Shown here: in pieces, positions 32,462 to 45,304 of the stretch
Layout: each line of letters starts with the position of its first letter
Position numbering within the stretch: the stretch's first letter is position 1
Notes under the pieces: model-generated
Told to the model about the DNA's origin: nothing
Databases searched by the model: none
Seen by the model: the letters and a program-made list of their open reading frames with translations, nothing else
Made by a program: the position numbers and the translations under genes
Assembly (NCBI GenBank): GCA_050084985.1
Contig: JBITNC010000001.1
Location: 76,012,001-76,076,000, forward strand
Origin: Nageia nagi
Taxonomy: Eukaryota; Pinophyta
Length of the DNA stretch: 64,000 nucleotides
Direction: 5' to 3'

Positions 32462-35400
32462 TGTAACACAACCTCTTATTCTATACATCCAAAATCCTAA
32501 ATTTTAGAACTAATTTTTTATTTATTTTAATCACTTGAAAGATCTGGGAATGGATTCAAGTGATCCACATGAGCTTGTCAATGCTACGAGCTAGTTAACA
32601 CGTATATAGCAAGATTGGATGAAGCCTAGATTATCCAACCCTAAATAAATCTCTTCTAGTGTTTACTCCACAATGCTCATGCTATTGAGGAGATGCCTTA
32701 ATTGTGACCCCACCATTTCCACTTCATGAACTATGTAGCAGATTTTTTGAACATATCATAGTGGTTTCCTACTTGGGGTCCATATCAACCAAGAGAATGT
32801 ACATCCACTAGGTTACACATCCTCACTCGATGATAACCCTTCAATTCACAGGAGCAAATAGTTTTTCCTAAAAAAACTTCCTTATGAGTGAAAAACATCA
32901 TAATCTATGGAATAGTCATCATACTCCTATGTACTTAACTACAAGTAGTATGACTACTAAATTACCTTCACCTAGTAACCATAGTTTTATCAACTGTTAT
33001 CCTCATTTGATACCCTGTAAAGGATATGAGACACTACCCTACACATATCTATTAGCTAGGCTCACCATGGAATCTGACATCCTCATGCCCATATCTTGGG
33101 GAGCCAAGGGTATCAAAATAATACCCTTAAGTGGTTTCTATAGTCTAATTGATTTTAATCAAGGTTATAAAGTAAAAACCACCTATGACCTAATGATACC
33201 ATATCATATGTAGAAAGATTTAAAATAACTTATTTAAGAAGTCACATAATATATATGAAGTATTACAAATATCCCATACGCATGGTACTATGTAATTAAT
33301 ACAACTTTATAAAAGTTCTCATACTATTGTTTGGTAACGTGCCTTGAGAAGATAATAAAGTTAGCTACTACTATAAAGGAAGTGCAACACAAAGTGTTTC
33401 ATACTTAAAGAATATTCTTTTGGAATATTATTTAGCAAGGGAGGTTCAACTAACGAATACTCCATGTCATTTTCTTTCACCAATGAATCTATCCAAATTT
33501 TTTTTGGTCAAATCGATTCCTTAGGATTTTCCTTCTTATCCTTCATTTCATATCAATCCTTTTTACCTTGTTAACTATCCAAGTATTGCCAAGTGTTCCC
33601 ATAGGATTTCAAATTATCCCATTAGTTCCCAGTTGATCCCATTCATTCCCATTTTTTATCCCAAGGATCCCTAACATATCCTAATTAATTCCAAACCCCA
33701 ATTTAGAATCATAATTCTAAGTTGAGATATTTTTCAAGGAGTTGGGTTTTATTAGGGTTATTGACCTTATTGATCTCCTAAAATTAGAGACCTTTGTAAT
33801 CACATTCGTTCAACAATATGTTTTATCTCTATTAAATCAAAAGATCTTGTTATAGCCACGTACTATATTCATTTCATATTAGATGTCATGAAAACTTAAT
33901 GGTATTATATCATCCTATTTAATTGCAACATGCATTCATTAATGTTTGAGTAAAGTAAGAGGAACAAGAATCATTTAATTAACAAGATACATCTATTTAT
34001 TAACAATAGAGTCTCAACTAAAGAATTTCATAAAACCATCCATCCATTAATTAAACTTCATGAAACTATCTTTCATTAAATATTACAAGCACAATAATGA
34101 TTACAAATGATCTTAAGATACCAATAGAAGGTTAACATTATTAAAGTATAAATAGATCCTATTTACAAGTCATGTCATAGCAAATTGTTCATTAAGAAAT
34201 ATTTCCCTCATTATAGAAACACTTCCATTGATCTTCAATACATCTTTGTCGAGTCTTCATCATCTTTTTTAGAGCTTCTTTACAAGGATCAATGTAGAAT
34301 TGGATCAAGTACTATGAATGGTATAGAGTTTAATGATCAGGACAACCCTTTTGGAAACTCTATGACCATAAGCATTTAACTTATGATATATTATTTCTTT
34401 GATCTCAATAGGTTTATAGTACCTCTCAAAGGTCACCTCCCTTCCTTGATCCTTTGACAAATGCATATATAGTATCTTCAATTAATCATGTCTATTCTTA
34501 CACTTTATTTACTTATTTCCTTGTAATATCAATGGATCTCTTTTAAGAAATTTAAGAAAATAAATAATACCCATCAATTAAAATAAATAATTATTAATAC
34601 TAAATTCAAACTATTTCTATACCAATCTACTTTACATAGGAATGCTTTAATATTGTTTTAAAATCATTAAAACACATTTCATCTTAAATTTAAGTGGAAT
34701 TGTATACTTACCACTAATCTATTATACTTAAATTTTTATTTAGGATTGTCGATTACCTGAGAGAAATAAATCGAATCTGACTGCCACATAATCGACCAAT
34801 CAAGGGTGTAGCAGGTGTATGACATCAAATCCTGTCAGAATGAATTGATCGGCATGTTTGGATGAGGTCGACGACTCTTTAAAGTTTGGAGACGCGAGAC
34901 GTTGATTTTCAAATGGAAATAAATTTTATTTAGGGGTTTTGATTTCTACGTAATGAATGTTACTTTATTGAATGGTCTTGGTATTTTTTAAGAGTCTAAA
35001 ACCATATGGAATATATAGATCAAAATGCAGCAGAGTTCCTTCTTAGATGACGTCTAAGTAAGGTGTAACGTTTTGGATAATAATATGAACGATTTTTTTT
35101 TAACTTTGTAGTCACTAAGAGTGTGACGAACAGGAGGAATACCAAGTGAATAACATATATAAGAGTGAATGGGGGTGCTTTTACTTAGCGTGAGGTTTTC
35201 CAAGCCAATTATCTCAATGACGATAGCAATGTTTACAATATTACTACTGTCAAATGTAAAGTCAAACTTTACAGCCTTTGTTAGCATTCTACCAGCATGA
35301 ACTATCGCATGGGCTCAAGAAGAGAGTATGGAAGTTCATCACGAGTAGTTAAGATAGTTTCTCTAACAGATATTATCGCCTATTAAGAAATGAATACACA

Positions 35401-37251
35401 AATCCAGGAGTCATTTGATAACAATGTATTGCAAAACTTCAAATGATAGCAGGATAGGAAAAGAATGCATTATCTGAAAGGAGGGGAATGCAGTATTAAA
35501 AAAATTAAAAACAAACTCTGCAACCTTTGCTATTAATTCTTCTATTTGTGATACCATGCGAGCTCTAGATGAAGGTATGGAGATCCATCTAAGAGTATTT
35601 GGAAAAGGTTTCTCATTGGATGTTATGGAATAAAGTCCTATATGTGATATAAAATTCATAATTGTTAATCCTCAGGTAGGTTTTGTAGACTACCATGATA
35701 ATAGAATACGCATAAAATGGATTATCTAAAAGAAAAGTGCTAGGGAGACAAACGAAATACCTTTGATAAAGTCAATCTCTAAAAACTTTGCTAACATTTT
35801 TCCAGCATATACCTTCGTGGGAGTCCTAATAATATGGTTTGGAAATCTTCCAAAGAGTAGTAAAAATGGTTTTAAAACAAATATTGTGGCTAATAGTTAC
35901 CACATAACCATCTATGCAAAATGTGGGAGAATACATAATAGGGAGTAGAGCCAAAGAAATTATCAAGTAAGGTAAAGTAAGATTGGATTCTTTTCCAAGG
36001 CATGAGCCTTTATGAACTACCCATAAGAGAATTAATTGACTAGTCTCATCAATATGTTAACATACACAATACATTTTTACTCGCAACTTCCTACCAATTT
36101 AAATAAAAGGGGAAAAATAATAAGATCCCACTCCTTTACTTTTTAAGTAAAAGACAAGGTACCAACCTTCACATGCATTATGTCAAACAAAATAATCAAT
36201 ATGTCCCTTCAAATAGTATAAGACCTCTATCAATAATTAATTCCATGAACCTTTATCAAAAAATATTTTCATACAACTTGTTAAATAACATCAAATAAGA
36301 TTACTTTAACTAGGCATTTTAGAAATTCAAAAGAATGAACCTGGAATTGGAGAGAGAAAAGAGCTTCTTTTCTTCACATAACTCTACACCCAAGCTTGAG
36401 AATAAAAATAATGAAATAATAAGAGATAGGTTTTTTTTCTAATGTTACACCCTCCTATGTATAGCCAAGGAGGTTCAAGTGTGTCCAAATGAAAATCTCC
36501 TTATCCCTTCAATAATGTTTGGGGTAGGCTTGATTAAAGTTATTGATGATTGTAATGGCATTTAATACCTTGGAACCATTTTTATTAACTGATAAATTAG
36601 TGTTGACTATTGTCCATACCTAACACTAAGAAATAAAAATAAGTAGGGTAATTACTCAATTATTTTCATAACCATTAAATATCTTGTAATATCATAAGGT
36701 GACCTTGTCCTTTCTTAATTATTATTGTTTTAATTTTTACTAACAACTATAAGTAAAAATTTGAATTCAAAGGAAGGGAATGATCCTTTCCCTCCCTTTT
36801 TGAATTTGAATTATGAAATTTCATAATAGAAAATCAGCCACACATACACATCCATAAACATACATTCATCCATAAACATCCATAAACATTCATAAACATA
36901 CATTCACCATGAAAATCAATATTCATGACTAATTATTCTACCATGCAACTACATGATTTATGATGGTCATTAGAGTTTATCAGCAAACCAACACCAATCA
37001 TTTCCTCAGCCTTACCCTTTTGTTCCTATCACTAATTCACCCTTGATTCTTTGGATCTTCTTTTTTTACAATTTTCATCTCAGATTAACCTATGACCTGT
37101 GTCAAAACATCTTAAAACTAGCATTAAACTAACATAAATAAGATATGTCACTATTCAAAACTCATCATCACATATCTTAACTCAAATTGAATCTCATTAG
37201 GATCCTCGATAGTAATTGTGTCTTAACAATGCAATTGAGTGGGTTGTTACA
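32462..37251 (-). repeat. 5' LTR of element G, about 4.8 kb
   Basis: It is bounded on the inner side by the PBS (plus-strand start TGTAACACAACC at 32462) and on the outer side by ..GGGTTGTTACA at 37251, the position homologous to the 3' LTR edge at 15881. Termini are inverted (TGTAACA/TGTTACA). The outer 1.44 kb is seen in both LTRs; the inner 3.3 kb of the 3' copy would lie left of the window. It contains a PPR relic (35229-35948). ORFs such as 32884-33213 and 34185-34379 have no recognisable features and are probably chance. Confidence 0.75.
35229..35948 (+). pseudogene. PPR-protein pseudogene fragment inside the G LTR
   Basis: Three successive PPR-like blocks lie on the plus strand, antisense to G: NFTAFVSILPA..ESMEVHHE (about 35262-35340), NSATFAINSSICDTMRALDE then GMEIHLRVFGKGFSLDVM (35514-35645), and YTFVGVLIIWFGNLPKSSKN then GFKTNIVANSYHITIYAKCG (35808-35940). 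These follow the plant PLS-class pattern of VLxAC, GxxxH, KxGF and MYxKCG about 85-100 residues apart. Stops and frame changes separate them. PPR proteins are organellar RNA-binding proteins; this copy cannot be functional. The last block also occurs in the 3' LTR of G (5195-5337), so it was part of the LTR before G transposed. Confidence 0.75.
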
Positions 37252-37429
37252 TCATTTTATACATAAAGCCTACACTTGTCACATAAAGGGACCTTTTGGT
37301 GTTGGTAAGATTGTTGATAATTTGTATCATTATTATTATTGAATTAAAATATAATACCATGCATGTAAATATATTAAATCTTGTATGTTATGCATTATTA
37401 GGAAACCAAGTAATAGGAAGCTTTGTCTT

Positions 37430-38360
37430 TACAAGCCCCTACTAGTTCATGCATGACTATGGGAAAATATTTCTATGGACTTTATAGGTAGTTTCCCTAG
37501 TTCTAAAAGTGATCTTAATTACTTATTTGTGGTATTAGATAAATTTAGTAAACTATTTATTTTATTTCATATAAAAGGATAATGCTATGACAAGAGGTAG
37601 CTAATATCTTCTTTACTAATATTTGGGTTCATCATGGTCTTTCTATTTCCATAATTTCAAATAAGTATTTAAAACTCCTTGTGATATTTTTGACACATAT
37701 ATGGGAGAAAATAGATACAAAGTTGAAGAGGATTATTGCATTTCATACATAGAATAATAAAAATATTGATGTGGTTAAGATGATGGTGCTATATCTTTTG
37801 AGGATTTATTATGGAAAGAATCCTACAATATGTAAGGATGATAATTTGAGATGTATTCAACATGTATACAATCAAGATGGATATTTATCAACAAACAAGA
37901 TTTCTTTTGAGATATGTTTTAGTTATTTCCTAAAATATGCTTTTCATGTGGTATTTTGATCGTCCAACAATGGAGATATGAATATTCATAGTGAGGATAA
38001 CTAAGAATATATATTTTTGAATGGATAATGTTAATTAATTAAAGGAAAAATAATAATTTAAAAATATCAAATCAATGTACAATAATTGATATGATTTTCA
38101 TCATGATAATCACAAGTTTCAAGTGGGAGATCAAGTATGACTTTATCTCAACAAAGTAAGGTTGCAAGGTGTGGCTAAGAAGTTGAAACCATTGAGGCAT
38201 GTACCCTTTACCATCATTGAAAAACCTAGTGAAAATACTTTTTACTTGGATCTTTCACCTTACATGTAGATATAATCAATTATGAATATTGAGAAATTGA
38301 ATTCATATGATCCAACATTCATTACACTTATATTTAGTTGATGACTTAAATGTTGAGTAT
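37430..38360 (+). pseudogene. pol: Ty3/gypsy integrase relic
   Basis: In shifting frames: PWESISMDFIGSFPSSKSD then NYLFVVLDKFSKLF (integrase core start, about 37460-37560), a FKTPCDIFDTYMGENRYK-like segment (about 37665-37720), and HKFQVGDQV followed by LNKVRLQGVAKKLKPLRHVP and FTIIEKPSENTFYLDL (C-terminal domain, about 38110-38265). Many stops. It lies just outside G's 5' LTR, so G probably inserted next to or into this older element. Confidence 0.7.
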
Positions 38361-39077
<717 letters not shown>

Positions 39078-39687
39078 TTCTAATACCTTTGTATTGTAGG
39101 TAAAAAAAGAAAAATTAAATCTCATCCTCTATAGCATTTAAATTAAAATAATTACAAATTCTTTTATCCTAAAATATTTTAAATATTGTTCATCTAGTAG
39201 TATCACTATGTAAATTATATGAATTAGTTTATAATTTTAAGATTACAACTTTCTTTTTGAGATAATTAATTTTATGTGGGTAAGAGGGAGGTTCAAGTTT
39301 TAGGTCAACACTAATTTATAGTAAGCTAGTTTTATTTTATCTTTTATATTATCATCATTCCAAAAATTTAATTTACTTTATTTGTAATTTGAATTCCTAA
39401 TTTATGTATATTATTATGTATGTTCTAAAGAGAATTACTTCAATTGTATACTCATTATCATTAATATTAATAATTGTTCTTTAATTAACTTAATATTTTG
39501 ATCCCATGAAGTTATCTATATTACCACAATATTGCCCTCCTCATGTTAGTGTCAGATCGGTCTCAATCCTGAGTGCATGGCAGTGGTGGGGTCCACTCAT
39601 TTTATTCCAATAGCAAGAGATAAATAATAGATGTTTATGTAATAGAATAGCTATAAAATTAAATAGACTTATGTAGAATTTCTCATT

Positions 39688-39757
39688 GATGGTATGGTAT
39701 ATTAGTTAAAATAGTGGATTTTAAATGTAAATTCCAAAGTTCAAATTTGGCCTTTTT
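39688..39757 (+). pseudogene. tRNA-Gln-like relic or tRNA-derived SINE head
   Basis: ATGGTATATTAGTTA.., TGGATTTTAAAT and CCAAAGTTCAAATTTGG line up with A box, anticodon arm and T arm of nuclear tRNA-Gln, differing mostly by transitions. CCAAA/TTTGG can form a T-stem around GTTCAAA. A run of five T follows, as in a Pol III terminator. Acceptor and D stems are not preserved, so it is not a functional tRNA. Confidence 0.4.
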
Positions 39758-42009
39758 GCAAGTATATGATGTTTCAACACTTAAATTGTATTTTTAGTTC
39801 ATGTTTTTTATAAACGCTTGACATTTATACATGTGTAATAAATGCATGACATTTATCCTAGTGATAAACACTTTATTCCATGAAAATTATGATACCCATA
39901 TATCATATAGATCGAAGAGTACCTTCTAAGATAATATGTGTTGACAAAGATAAGCTTCATATTTTATATAAAAATAATATATTCTATCACCCTTCTTCAT
40001 ATACCATCTTTATATGTTATTTTTTATGTTAGCTTATTAGTATTTAGCATATCAAATATAATATTCTGATTGGTATTTTATACTTTTAATTTTCTTTATC
40101 TAAATTTCAATAATCAATATATTATTTTTTATATTCTTATGATTATCATTTCTTTACTCTTACTTAATTGAGGATTTTTATTGTACATTAAAATTGCAAA
40201 TATTTATTATCAAATCTCTCTATCTTAATATAAAAATTTAATAAGCTTATGGTAGATTATATTTTTCTAAATGTCTTCCTCAATAAAAGATTAAAATAGA
40301 CCCATGACCATTTCCAAAAGATACAAAGTTATTCCAAAATTTGATAATATTTCAACAATATGTTACCATATTTTCATAAAAGGTAAAGCTAAATTAGATT
40401 AATGTCCGTTGGAGGCCAACTAATCTATGGGATGCATAGTTGTAGTAGGCCATTACATAGCATACATATTTTGTACTAGAAATAGAACACATGATACAAG
40501 TCACAACAAGGTTAACACATGACCAACTCAACCAACATTGATCATACTTTTGTATATCATAGATAAATTTTCATTTACTAAGGAAATATGACTTCATATG
40601 TCCCCATCAAAACTAAGTATCCAACTTTGATCTATTATAAGTTATTTTTATTACACATTTATAGTTTTTATTAATGTTTATCTTGATTTTATCAAAAAGT
40701 AACAATGATAATAGTTAACTCTAGTGCAAAACTTAGAGTTTCTTACCCTCATATATTTTGGTGATTTGTTTTTCAAATCATTTAAATTTCAAAATATTTT
40801 TCATCATTTCTAATACAATTGTATGTTATTGTTTTTATCATTTAACATCTTAGATAATGAAAATATTTTAAACTACTTGAGATCTATCATTATAGTTATC
40901 AATAATTTCAATTTGTATATTATATTTTGATGCCAAATAAAAAAATCCCTCATTCTCACTACAAGTGCAATAATTCAAGTTAGATTTAATATATATCATA
41001 GAGATACTATGGATAATTACATAAAAAATAGAAGTAGAATAAAATGTGAATGATAGAAAAGACAACAATCTATTTTTGTATCCATATATAATTGTATGCA
41101 TTTACAATTATTGACCTTATATGTAATACTATTTTTTAGGTTATAACCTTATGATTAGAATAGATGAAAGATAAGACATAAAAAATGAGAAATATTTATC
41201 ATTAAATTATAAGGAATAAAAATAAGATACATGTGCTTACAAATTATTCTACCCATTAAGACTTGTTAATTTTCACAAGAATCAAAGATAAGTAATATAA
41301 ATAAATATATGAACAATATATATCCACCTTACAAGCTAAATGTTGATGCTAAAAAATTATTTTATTCAATTAATTTAATACTAATATAATAAATAATAAA
41401 TCTAATTATAGAAAATATAAGGTAACTCCAACATAATAAGATCTAGTTTTTGACTTTATCAAATATGAATTCATATGTACTATAAACCTATCATTTACAT
41501 ATTTTGTGTTGATTGTACCTAAGATCTAGGTCTCAATAGAGTGTAGATAACTCATTCACCAAATTTGAACCTCACTTATAATATGGTGTAGCTTGTTGAT
41601 CTACCATCATGTGTTGTCATATTGCAATACACCACCATATTACTCTCCTTTCTTTATTCCTTTGAATTCAAATGTGTTGTTAAGATAACCTACAAAAATT
41701 ATCAAACCTAACTATGATATTAAAAATAAGGAATGAAATAAGAAAATGGGAATATAAATATACACATGATAGGTGACATTGAAAAATATTGAATAAACAA
41801 TGCATTAGTAGTATATCAATGCATCTATCAAGGTCTATATATGATCCATGCCACATCCTTCTTCTATTAAATAGATTAAGCTCAATCATTGGGCTAAGAT
41901 TCCTTAATTAGAGAACCTTGGAATATTCATCAAAAGGATAAAAAGGACTAAAATGTATGAAATAAAGAAGATGATTCCACTTAGAGTTGAAGTCTTAGGA
42001 CTTAATATC
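39758..42009. other. No gene recognised; AT-rich intergenic DNA
   Basis: Short frames only (for example 40868-41101 and 41680-41889 on the minus strand), without domain signatures. Probably very old repeat debris. Confidence 0.5.
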
Positions 42010-42019
42010 AAAAATATCA

Positions 42020-42235
42020 GGATCTTGATTTTAACATAATTCATATTGGCATCTCAATTCAAGTTTGGGATCCAAATGAGGATCGGGATCTTGATTTTAA
42101 ATCAATATCTAGATACTAAGAGAAATTAGGATCCTGATATTTATCAAGATCCTAATTTTTAACATACAAAAAAATTAGGATCTCAATATTTATCGAGATC
42201 TTGATTTTTGAATTTAAATCAGGATCCTATTATAT
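42020..42235. repeat. Cluster of diverged GATC-rich inverted repeats
   Basis: Repeated AGGATC/GATCCT words, including TTAGGATCCTGATA next to TATCAAGATCCTAA (42126-42155), a 14-bp inverted repeat with one mismatch and a 2-base spacer. A second one, AGGATCTCAATATTTATCGA followed by GATCTT, is at 42177-42202. Single copies lie to the left and right. Confidence 0.6.
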
Positions 42236-43786
42236 TTAAATACCTTTGCCTCCAATTTAGGATTAGTTTTAGTCTTGGTAAAGGATTCATGAACCAACCC
42301 TTAACCATGGACCTGGAAGTATGTGTTCATGGTAATTTCAATAAAAAATCTTAACTTTGAGCATATATTTGATGAAGCTTTTGGCAAAAAAATTTCATAA
42401 AATTAGAACCTGTTACAAATGAAAGAGTGCATATTTCAAATATGCATTTTTTTCCAATTGGATTAGATTTTATATTCTTCAATTAATTTTTAGTGAAATT
42501 GATCCTTATACTTGAAATATGATGGTATCTTATTTTCTTAATAACTTTTTAAATTTTGGGAATCATGAAAAAAATATGAGGACAATCTATAGAAAATTAT
42601 GTACAAGATAAAAAAAAATGAAAAAAGGATAAGTTTAGGTCAAATTATGCATGCTAGATATGAGCACTTTTCAAAATAGTAAATATGACCAATACCAAAT
42701 TAACAACAAAATATTTATGAAAAAATTATGGAAAAATATGGAGGATAAGTCTCAATGTCTTAGTTATCTATACTCAAAAGGATTTTACAAATATATTGAT
42801 TTAGATCAAATTATGCTTTTCAAACACATTGTCATTCATAGTATGGTCCAAAAAATGTATATTTGAAAAAGTAGTTTTTATTCATCCCTATCAAAATTTA
42901 ATTTCTATCATGTGGTATCAAAATAAATATCAAATAAGCATCACATGAAATAATATACAATGAGGTTTACCAATATGGTTATATCCCTAGATAAGACTAC
43001 TTGGATAATAGTCCAAATCCATCCCAATGCAAAGCATCGAATTTACATTTAGTTTACCAACACCAACAGAAAGGAGCACCAACCTCTAGTTTACTAGCAC
43101 CAAATAGAAGAAGCACTAACCCCTAATTTCTACAATATATACTACAAGGAGAACCAACCCATACACTAAGCACCAAATCAAAATATTATACGAATAAGGT
43201 TTTGGCAAATTTTTCTACTCTATCTCAAAATACCATCAATGGTCTAGCTCAACAAACTATACACACCTGGATATTAGAATAGGTTATCATGATCTTCATA
43301 GATATCATGCTACCCTCATTACCAATCTAATCAATTTATCTCAATGGGAGCATTCCCTTATATGATCCTCAATCTTTGTACTAGAAGTATTCACCTCTCT
43401 CATACATATTCAACATCAACACTACAACACCAATCAATATAGACATTCTTAGCACTCACTTCATCAAGCCATGATTACTAGAAACTTCAATGTGCATGCA
43501 TGATTATGATTACATTATTAGAAGTTACTCCCTTGACTATTTCTTAATGCCTATCATCATTAGTTTTGACTATTGTAGGCCACATGTTCACTAAAAATAG
43601 CTACAACCTTACTTCAATGACATCTAGACTTTATTTAATCACCATGATATTGTAACAACCATGCTTCATTTACTCAAAGAGCATGCCCATGACTATTACA
43701 CCATGTTGTTCATAATGAAAATAATGGTTACTCACATCTAGTGTACTACTCTTTAACTTTGGCACTCTACATGCATGTTGACACTC
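42236..43786. other. No gene recognised
   Basis: AT-rich; includes a loosely repetitive CACCAAC-rich stretch at about 43060-43180. The ORF at 42651-42866 is unsupported. Confidence 0.5.
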
Positions 43787-44046
43787 AAAAACACTATTCA
43801 TCTTCATATAACCCTATTTGATTCTATATAAGACTTTGGATGTTTGTATAACACTCTATGTATCTACATAAGACTTTTTATAATTGCATAAATTCTTCTC
43901 TAATCACATAAGCTATTCTTTATTTGCATAAGAATTTAGAGATGCACATAAGCCTTGAGTCTTTCGCATAGGCACTTTGTTCTCTGCAAAGACTCTTTGT
44001 TATCTATGTAATACTATAACTGACTGCATAACTTTATTTAATTTTG
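43787..44046. repeat. Array of about 13 diverged units in exact 20-bp register
   Basis: CATAAG-like hexamers recur at 43807, 43827, 43847, 43867, 43887, 43907, 43927, 43947, 43967, 43987, 44007 and 44027, that is, every 20 bases without an indel. A weaker match is at 43787. The consensus is roughly CATAAGACTCTTTGTATCTG; individual units match it only partly. Confidence 0.75.
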
Positions 44047-44655
44047 GAAGAAATATGAAAGAATTGGAATAGTTAAACTTTTTTGAAATAGCAAAAAAAT
44101 AGAATAACATTATACTTAGCCATTTTTTGAATATTTTGTAAAGCATTTGATTTTGGTGGAGATCCAATAGAATTGGAATAGACATACTTTTCTAGAATAG
44201 CAATAAATAGAATAATGTTATTCTTAGCCATTTTTTGTATTTTTTATAGAGCATTTCATTTTTATAGAGATCTGATAGAGTGGAGTAGACCAAATTTTGT
44301 TGAAATAACAGAGAAATTAGATAACTTCATTTTCTTTTATATTTGGTTTTGATAGGTCCATCTAAATCTATATACCTATAAATACCATCTGAATCTTGCT
44401 TAGTTATGGCATTGTAAATACTATCAAACTTTGACAAAATATGTTTTCTTTCTATACCAGCAATCTTGCTCATTTATGGCATTATGACTTATTTGCATTA
44501 TTGAAAACAATGGTAGCATCTTAATATCCTTTGAAATTGTGACCTAATGGTAGCCTTTGAAAATAATTACAACCGGAAACATAATGATATGGCTAATAAT
44601 CCCCCCCTTTGGCATTATTTTCAAAACACACTTTAGTCATGATCTCTCTCCCCCT

Positions 44656-45304
44656 TTTTGTCAAAGTGATATACAAGTACTAAAGAGAAAGGAATCAAGT
44701 GAAAGATAAATACTTATATGTCCTTACCTATGTGGAGGTCAAGAATATAATAGATGAACTTGTCGAAGAGTGATGACCTTGCTATGCAAACCCCAAGGAA
44801 AATTATACAAGAAACACTAGTGTGGGCACTAGCCTAAAACAGCTTAATGAGGTCATGAATGTTAATGTGAGCACTAATGATCCTAAAGAATGAGGTTTTG
44901 TAACAAGGATCAATGATATAAGAGATGATGATAAGTCAAACCAAGTATATAGTCATAAAATTGGATGACACATATTTTCTCAAGTGATAACAAAATTCCA
45001 ATCTCAACAGGAGGCATTTAGAAACACTCAAGTGTAGGGTATTGACTATTGATATGTACACTTGGCATGCTTTTCCCATGTTAGAGATACTTATATTTAT
45101 ATCAGGCATGTTTCACCATTTGATCTCCTTATGTGAAGGTAGTAGCCATCTCAATGTACCTAACATAAAAATACAAGAATACAATTGAGAAATATGTGAT
45201 AATAAGATAAAATATGATTAAATGTGACTAAATATGATTAAAACATGTGTGTAAGTTGCACCTAAGTGGTACCATGTTAAGGGGATTACTTTTAGGTGTC
45301 AATA
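44656..45304 (-). repeat. 3' LTR of element E
   Basis: Homologous to 54875-55538 and, more distantly, to about 61960-62599 (for example GAAAGATAAATAC.., AGAGTGATGACCTT.TATGCA, TTTAGGTGTCAA.A). The right edge at 45304 (CAATA, from CAACA) is set by the other copies and by the adjacent purine tract (45305-45317, element-sense CAAGGGGAGAATC). The left edge is uncertain. Confidence 0.65.

Larger units (their letters stand above)
5195..37251 (-). mobile_element. Element G: decayed Ty3/gypsy element with giant LTRs, host of nested elements A-D
   Basis: In the minus direction it has the 5' LTR (37251-32462), PBS (32460-32449), gag start (32446-31673), gag end (19860-19300), protease, RT, RNase H, integrase, PPT (15897-15882) and 3' LTR (15881 leftwards, interrupted by B and A, then leaving the window). 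The order RT before integrase is gypsy-type, and the integrase C-terminus has a chromovirus-like ending. The LTR termini are short inverted repeats (TGTAACA..TGTTACA). The two LTRs differ by roughly 10% by eye. The putative TSD after the 5' LTR is TCATT (37252-37256); its partner is outside the window. Confidence 0.8.

Noticed and set aside
32884-33213. 109-codon plus-strand frame in the G LTR
   Set aside because: No recognisable domain, inside an LTR; consistent with chance in non-coding DNA.
35229-35948. Functional PPR gene
   Set aside because: Stops and frame changes occur between and within the repeat blocks, and no intact frame exceeds one repeat.
44570-44600. A further polypurine tract (element-sense AAAGGGGGGGATT) marking another LTR edge
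   Set aside because: No TG/CA boundary or partner LTR could be matched, so it is not called.
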